Assembly (NCBI GenBank): GCA_033002965.1
Contig: JAURVB010001720.1
Location: forward strand, 111,483 to 175,482
Length of the DNA: 64,000 nucleotides
Reading direction: 5' to 3'
Source: Piper betle
Lineage: Eukaryota; Streptophyta; Magnoliopsida; Piperales; Piperaceae
The notes beneath the pieces were generated by a model. It did not search any database, had not been told where the DNA came from, and saw only the letters and a program-made list of their open reading frames with translations. This document shows positions 59,533 to 64,000 of this stretch, one piece after another (the stretch's first letter is position 1; each line of letters starts with the position of its first letter). A program made the position numbers and the translations under genes.

Positions 59533-62175
59533 AATTATGGCTTTTCCTTTGCCCTTGTCCATATTCCCCTGCAAAAATTCACGAGTGAGAAAATCAGGTA
59601 AACTATTAGTTAATCCCGGAATATATTCAATATCAAAATCAAATATTGCTAATAAAGCTTGCCATCTTGCAAAGATATGCTTAGAAGCAAGATTTTCTAC
59701 ATCCTTTTCTAAAATATATTTAGCAGCAGTACAATCTATTCTTAACAGAAATTTGGAATTTAAAAGATCATCCTGAAATTTTAAAATACAATTAACTATA
59801 CTTAACATTTCTTGTTTAATAGTAGAATACTTAAGTTGGGTTTCATTCCATAAACCAGAATGATATCTAATAATATAAGGTTTATCCTTAATTATTTGTT
59901 TTAGTATTCCCCCATATCCAAGATTGGAGGCATCCGTTTCAACTATTTTTAATGAGGAAGGATGAGGTAGACTTAAACAAGGTATGAATTGACTTTTCTG
60001 TTTAATCTTCTTTACAGCTTGGGTATGGGCATCTGTCCATGGAGATGGATTCTTTTTCAGTCTTTGAAATAATAGCTTACAATCAAAAGCTAAATCTTTA
60101 TAAAACTCTGCTATATAATTTAAACTTCCTAAAAATCTTTGTAATTGATTTTTATCTAGTATTTGATCTGGAAATTTATTTGAAAATTCAATAACTCTTT
60201 GAATTGGTTTAATATTACCTTTTTCTATATTATGTCCAAGATATCTGATATTAGTTTGGACTAGATGCATCTTTGTTTTAGATAAAACTATTCCATTATG
60301 CATTGCTATTTTATAGAATTGATTTAAGTGTTTAAAATGCTGATCTAATGATGTAGAATAGACTAATACATCATCTATATAAACTATGATAAAACTAAGA
60401 TAAGGTGAAAAAATATCATTCATTATCTTTTGAAATTCAGAAGGAGCATTTTTTAAACCAAAAGGCATAACATTCCATTCGTATTGTCCAAATGGAACAT
60501 TAAAGGCAGTTTTATATCTATCTTCTTCTTTTATCTGGATTTGCCAAAAACCAGATTTTAGATCAAACTTACTAAATATTTGAGCATTATATAAATTTTT
60601 TAATAAATCTTTTTTATTAGGTATTGGATATCTTATCCATTTTAAAACTTTATTTAAAGGTTTATAATTAATTACTAACCTTGGTGCACCTCTTTCTATT
60701 TCAGATGCTTTGTATACATAAAAAGCAGCACAAGACCAAGGTGATTTACTTTCTCTAATTAGTTTATTGTCTATTAAGGTTTTTATTTCCTTTTGACAAT
60801 AAATAACTAATTCCTGATTCATTTGTATAGGTCTAGCCTTTGTAGGAATTAATCTATCATTAAAATCATTTTCATATGGTAATGACACCTCATGTTTTTT
60901 CCTATTCCAGAATGCACTAGGTAAATCATTACATAAGTCTTTTTCAAAAAGATTTTTTATATCTTTTATTCTATTTTCTATAAGAGGTGAATTAATTTTA
61001 CTTTCTAAAATTAATTTATTCACTTCATCTTTTAGATATGTTATTTGTCTAATTTTATTCTTTTGTTTATTTCTCATTAGAGATATAAAAGATTGACGTT
61101 TTGGAAATTCTAATTTAAACGTTATATCTTTTCCTTGTAGATGTGTATGAATGCCTACATCATCCACAAAGAATGGTTCTATCAAGGCAGTAAAAGGATT
61201 TCCAAGGATAACTTCAGATCCTATATTCTTTACTAAGATAAATGTTAAATATATGCAAACATCAGATATGCAGACTACTGCATTAGATAATTTGTAATTT
61301 ACTTGTAATCTTTCTTCATTAGCAGCAGAAAGAGTTTGTTTTGTCTTTTTATAATACTTTGTTGGAATTAATCCTTCTTGTATTATATTCCTATCTGCTC
61401 CAGTATCTATAAGAGCTAAGGTTTCTAAACTAAATTCTTTGTTAATAATGATTTTAATCTTTAACATATACTTCCTTGTAATAGTTTGTTCTATTACATT
61501 TAAATAATTTTCTTCTGGAGCTTCCTCTTGAAGTTCCATGGTCTTAGAACTTTCTCCTATATGGAAATTTTTTAATTCATCCAAGATGTTAATTTCTTCA
61601 TCTTCTTCAGAATCATTTTTAACTTCTTGTCCTAATTCTAAGACTTCTATTCTTCTTTTTAATGATAAAACTTCTGTTTTTAATTCATTAATTTCTTTGA
61701 TTAAATCATTAGTAGTTATGGGTTTTTCTTTTTTAAATCTTCCTAATACTTCAGTCATAGTATAAGAAGGATGTAATAATGCCTCTGTCTCAGGCTTAAA
61801 TTTAGATTTTTCTTTATTCTTTGATTCAATAATTTTCTCTATAAATTTTCTCTGATCTTCTTTATTTTCTATTGAATCTATCATATCTAATAATAATTCT
61901 TCCTGAGCAGTTATTACATTTATTTGTAAATTATTTAAATCTTTAATTATATTTGTTTCTTCACAATCACAAAGACTATCACTATCTGAAGAACTTTCTT
62001 CTTCAGTAGTTGTATTAACTTCTAATACTTCATTATCAGATGTATCATATTCAGATGTCTCATCCTGATCATCTATTAAGTTTATAAGTATTTCTTTTTC
62101 TTCATCAGAGATTTTTAATTCTCTGATTTTCTTCTTTAAGTCTACACTGATTTCGTGTATGACCTGTTTGACCAC
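59485..62175 (-). CDS. Pararetroviral protease / reverse transcriptase / RNase H polyprotein
   Basis: An 896-codon open frame. Residues 35-75 are acidic and serine-rich, and residues about 155-190 look like a coiled coil. The aspartic protease motif DTGA is at 257-260 (61396-61407). The reverse transcriptase has FDLKSGFWQI around Asp538 (60562-60564) and YIDD at 599-602 (60370-60381). RNase H has TDAS at 747-750 (59926-59937), with a later glutamate (KQEML) and the closing PDFLTREF. All key catalytic residues I looked for are present. No ATG opens the frame: the preceding in-frame stop lies in the zinc-knuckle coding stretch and the first listed codon is GTG, so it was probably continuous with, or overlapped, the coat-protein frame in the virus. 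The last eleven or so residues read through the TA microsatellite and are host sequence. Expression in the plant is unknown. Confidence 0.9.
59494..59530. repeat. TA microsatellite at the pararetrovirus border
   Basis: About 18 TA units. The viral polymerase frame reads into it, and host AT-rich DNA lies on the other side. Integration at TA dinucleotide repeats has been reported for endogenous florendoviruses of plants, so this fits an integration border. Confidence 0.9.
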
Positions 62176-62276
62176 AATCCCAACATACTATGGGTTTGGT
62201 TTTCTTCTGAGGTTTAGATGGTTTTCTGATCTTAGAACTAGAAGGTTTATTCTTTATTTTGTCACTAGACTTCTTT
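62105..62276 (-). pseudogene. Zinc-knuckle segment of the pararetroviral coat-protein region, out of frame
   Basis: A CCHC knuckle (CWDCGQTGHTRNQC, 62144-62185) is preceded by a lysine/serine/proline-rich stretch. It is in the same frame as the coat-protein frame that stops at 62333. Between 62276 and about 62346 that frame holds several stops, while a neighbouring frame carries the basic sequence expected there. Downstream the knuckle frame ends at TGA 62105-62107, whereas the polymerase sequence continues one frame over from about 62138. In caulimovirids this knuckle binds pregenomic RNA during packaging. The three frame changes make the piece a broken remnant as it stands. Confidence 0.8.
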
Positions 62277-62332
62277 TTCTATATGGAATATAAGGTCTTC
62301 TAGTTTTCTTTTTAGTAGATTTATTTCCTGAT

Positions 62333-64000
62333 TTAGTAAACTTTTGTTGGATAATTTGGAAGCAAATTTGTTCCAAATTGATTACAAAATTCTCCTAATT
62401 CTCTTTTACCTAAAAGTCTTTGTTTCTTTAATTGACTTTTAATTTTTAAATCATTACATAAACTTAGTCCTTCATTTATTACTTGTCCTACTAATTGTCC
62501 AAAAGTATATTGTTCATAAGGGATTATACCATTATGTAGACTTCTAAGTTTAGTTCTAACTTTTTCTGCAAATAAAGTAGGTAATCCTGAAATAAATCTT
62601 TCTTTCCATATATCATTATTAGAGTCTTCTCTTTGATATAATAAGGTTTGAAAGGTATCTTTATACCATCTAAAGTGTGTTAAATTTGGACATCTTAAGT
62701 TTAATATTAATTCTTTAATTCTTTCCTTAAGACTAGTTAATTCCCCAATAAAATGTCTTAAGATTGTTTGGATTAAAGTATATACAGTATCTTCTACTGC
62801 TTGATTAGTATTAGGTTCTACCTTAACAGCACCTAATATTTCTAATTTCTGTGCAGTAGTTAGATTATTATCCCACCAACCTTTCAGTTGTCCTGAAAAG
62901 CCAGCTATTATCATCTCTGCTATCTGTCTATCAGAATTTTGATTTGTTCTACAAATAGTTGCATACATTAACATATTATGTAATAATGTTAAAATCTGAT
63001 ACTCAGAGAACCCATCTAGATTCCATTCATAGATGGATTTTCCATTATAACTTAAGACAGATTGATTTCCTTCTTCGAATAATACCGTAGCTGGGGTAGG
63101 TCTTTGATAATAATTTCTACTAAACGGTAAAGGTTGTACATTTTTTACTTCAGTTATATTTTCCATAAACTGATTTCTTAAATCAGATTCATTATAAGTT
63201 ACTACTTTTATAGAATCCTTTATATTTAAATGTCCTAATTTATCTGTTAACTTTTCTAAGAATTCATTAGTTAATGGAGGTCTAGTATTAAATTTCTTTG
63301 TTATAGTAGGAGGTTTAATTAAGGCGGGTTGAAGTAAACTTGTTCCTGTTACTTCATCTATCTTACCTTTATCTTTTGATCTAGGTAACCAGTTTTCCTC
63401 TATAGTGGATAACTGGGATGCTATAGTCTGTAAGTGCATATGGGTATAATTATTTTGTTTAATAAGTATACTCATATCTTCAGATTTATTATCTGTAGAT
63501 ACGAAACTTAAAGCTTCTATTGATCCATATTTAATTTTTCCTACTGGAGGATGTTTACTGTAAATAACTTTTCCCTCTTGGTTTTCCCAAGAGCGAGTCT
63601 CTTTATTTACCATAATCTTAGGAGTTACTAAGTCTTGAAACCATTTAGCAAAAGGAATTTCATATCCTATAATGGCTAAATCTTCATAGTATTGGGTTTT
63701 ATATTCTTGTATTTGAATTTTATCAAAAGTCTTAAAATACCATTGTCTAAAGGATTTATTTTTATCTAGCATAAATTCTTTAGAACATTTATCTCTATCT
63801 GGGATATACTTAATAGTATTTATTTTAAATTCCATTTCAGAGAAACTTGGCTCATCCGTATATAACGCATGAGGAATTCTTTGTTCTGACATAAGTATGC
63901 CAGCAACATTAGAACTGGATGGTTTATCATTTGGTACAAATCTAGTAGATGTACTATTTCTACCAAAGATAATACTAACATCACCATTATTTTCTTCTAT
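62333..64000 (-). CDS. Pararetroviral coat-protein-type frame, 5' end beyond the window
   Basis: The frame is open from the window edge at 64000 to TAA at 62333-62335. The first internal ATG is at 63892; 36 codons lie before it inside the window, so the true start is outside. From that Met, residues about 45-85 (RQWYFKTF ... FAKWFQDL) resemble the region between movement and coat proteins in caulimovirid polyproteins. Residues about 285-460 carry the coat core, with YEWNLDGFSEYQ, then GQLKGWWDN (WWDN at 339-342, 62867-62878), then FRWYKDTFQTLLY and the FISGLP segment. The coat protein forms the icosahedral capsid and binds the genome. The stop at 62333 precedes the zinc knuckle by about 150 bases, so the C-terminus is lost by frame damage. 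Movement-protein residues cannot be judged from the part in view. Confidence 0.85.
   Translation of the reverse strand: MEENNGDVSIIFGRNSTSTRFVPNDKPSSSNVAGILMSEQRIPHALYTDEPSFSEMEFKINTIKYIPDRDKCSKEFMLDKNKSFRQWYFKTFDKIQIQEYKTQYYEDLAIIGYEIPFAKWFQDLVTPKIMVNKETRSWENQEGKVIYSKHPPVGKIKYGSIEALSFVSTDNKSEDMSILIKQNNYTHMHLQTIASQLSTIEENWLPRSKDKGKIDEVTGTSLLQPALIKPPTITKKFNTRPPLTNEFLEKLTDKLGHLNIKDSIKVVTYNESDLRNQFMENITEVKNVQPLPFSRNYYQRPTPATVLFEEGNQSVLSYNGKSIYEWNLDGFSEYQILTLLHNMLMYATICRTNQNSDRQIAEMIIAGFSGQLKGWWDNNLTTAQKLEILGAVKVEPNTNQAVEDTVYTLIQTILRHFIGELTSLKERIKELILNLRCPNLTHFRWYKDTFQTLLYQREDSNNDIWKERFISGLPTLFAEKVRTKLRSLHNGIIPYEQYTFGQLVGQVINEGLSLCNDLKIKSQLKKQRLLGKRELGEFCNQFGTNLLPNYPTKVY

Larger units (their letters stand above)
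59531..64000 (-). mobile_element. Endogenous pararetrovirus (Caulimoviridae), partial
   Basis: Read from the window edge leftward, the order is coat-protein-type frame, CCHC zinc knuckle, aspartic protease, reverse transcriptase, RNase H. This is the Caulimoviridae order. There is no integrase and no LTR, which separates it from Ty3 retrotransposons. The movement-protein part would lie beyond 64000. The left border is the TA microsatellite right after RNase H. Genus is not assigned: a florendovirus- or petuvirus-like lineage is plausible, and phylogeny of the reverse transcriptase would settle it. It is old viral DNA fixed in a plant chromosome, with frame breaks between the two long frames, and is not an intact viral genome in this window. 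Confidence 0.9.

Noticed and set aside
59485..59776. 121-codon + frame (59411-59776) and other + frames over the viral polymerase
   Set aside because: They are antisense shadows of the 896-codon polymerase frame or read through the TA microsatellite.
59531..64000. Ty3/gypsy LTR retrotransposon
   Set aside because: The RT and RNase H could suggest it, but no integrase follows RNase H. The coat-type sequence with GQLKGWWDN and the zinc-knuckle order are those of plant pararetroviruses.

Overview
The window looks like flowering-plant nuclear DNA. It is AT-rich and intron-era in style, packed with long solo LTRs nested in one another, and it carries TIR elements, an integrated plant pararetrovirus (Caulimoviridae) and one intact plant-specific gene of the SAUR auxin-response family. 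I see no rRNA, tRNA, CRISPR or bacterial-type operon. The GC-rich coding bias of the SAUR gene would suit a monocot, but I cannot place the species.

Most of the first 55 kb is built from three related families of LTR-like units, which I call LTR-A (about 2.9 kb), LTR-B (about 3.0 kb) and LTR-C (about 4.9 kb). All begin TGTAA and end near GTTACA. Three copies have exact 5-bp target duplications: B1 at 1105-4114 (GTAAA), A2 at 12806-15742 (TAATA) and B2 at 24021-32036 (AATTT). No gag-pol interior was recognised for any of them, so they read as solo LTRs. The nesting gives an insertion order: LTR-A inside LTR-C (17413-20151 and 41530-48856), LTR-B inside LTR-B (25170-30197), and LTR-A inside LTR-B (52476-54740).

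The most interesting system is a set of four terminal-inverted-repeat elements, each bounded on both sides by TA-dinucleotide microsatellites: 6711-7299, 26640-28694, 43715-45870 and 45905-48534. The last two sit back to back in what was one TA run of an LTR-A copy. The last carries a decayed FAR1/Mutator-like transposase (46155-47712); the others carry GC-rich or duplicated cargo. This looks like a microsatellite-targeting Mutator-like family with a dead autonomous-type member beside non-autonomous ones.

Smaller pieces are a hAT transposase relic (23181-23483), three MITE or foldback elements, and a 33-bp minisatellite (about 38655-39265). The single ordinary gene is the SAUR32-like CDS at 56289-56642.

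The right end (59531-64000, minus strand) is an endogenous pararetrovirus. A coat-protein-type reading frame runs off the window edge, a CCHC zinc knuckle lies behind it, and an 896-codon frame encodes aspartic protease, reverse transcriptase and RNase H. The long frames are open, and the frame breaks cluster in about 210 bp between them. The viral sequence ends inside another TA microsatellite just after RNase H.
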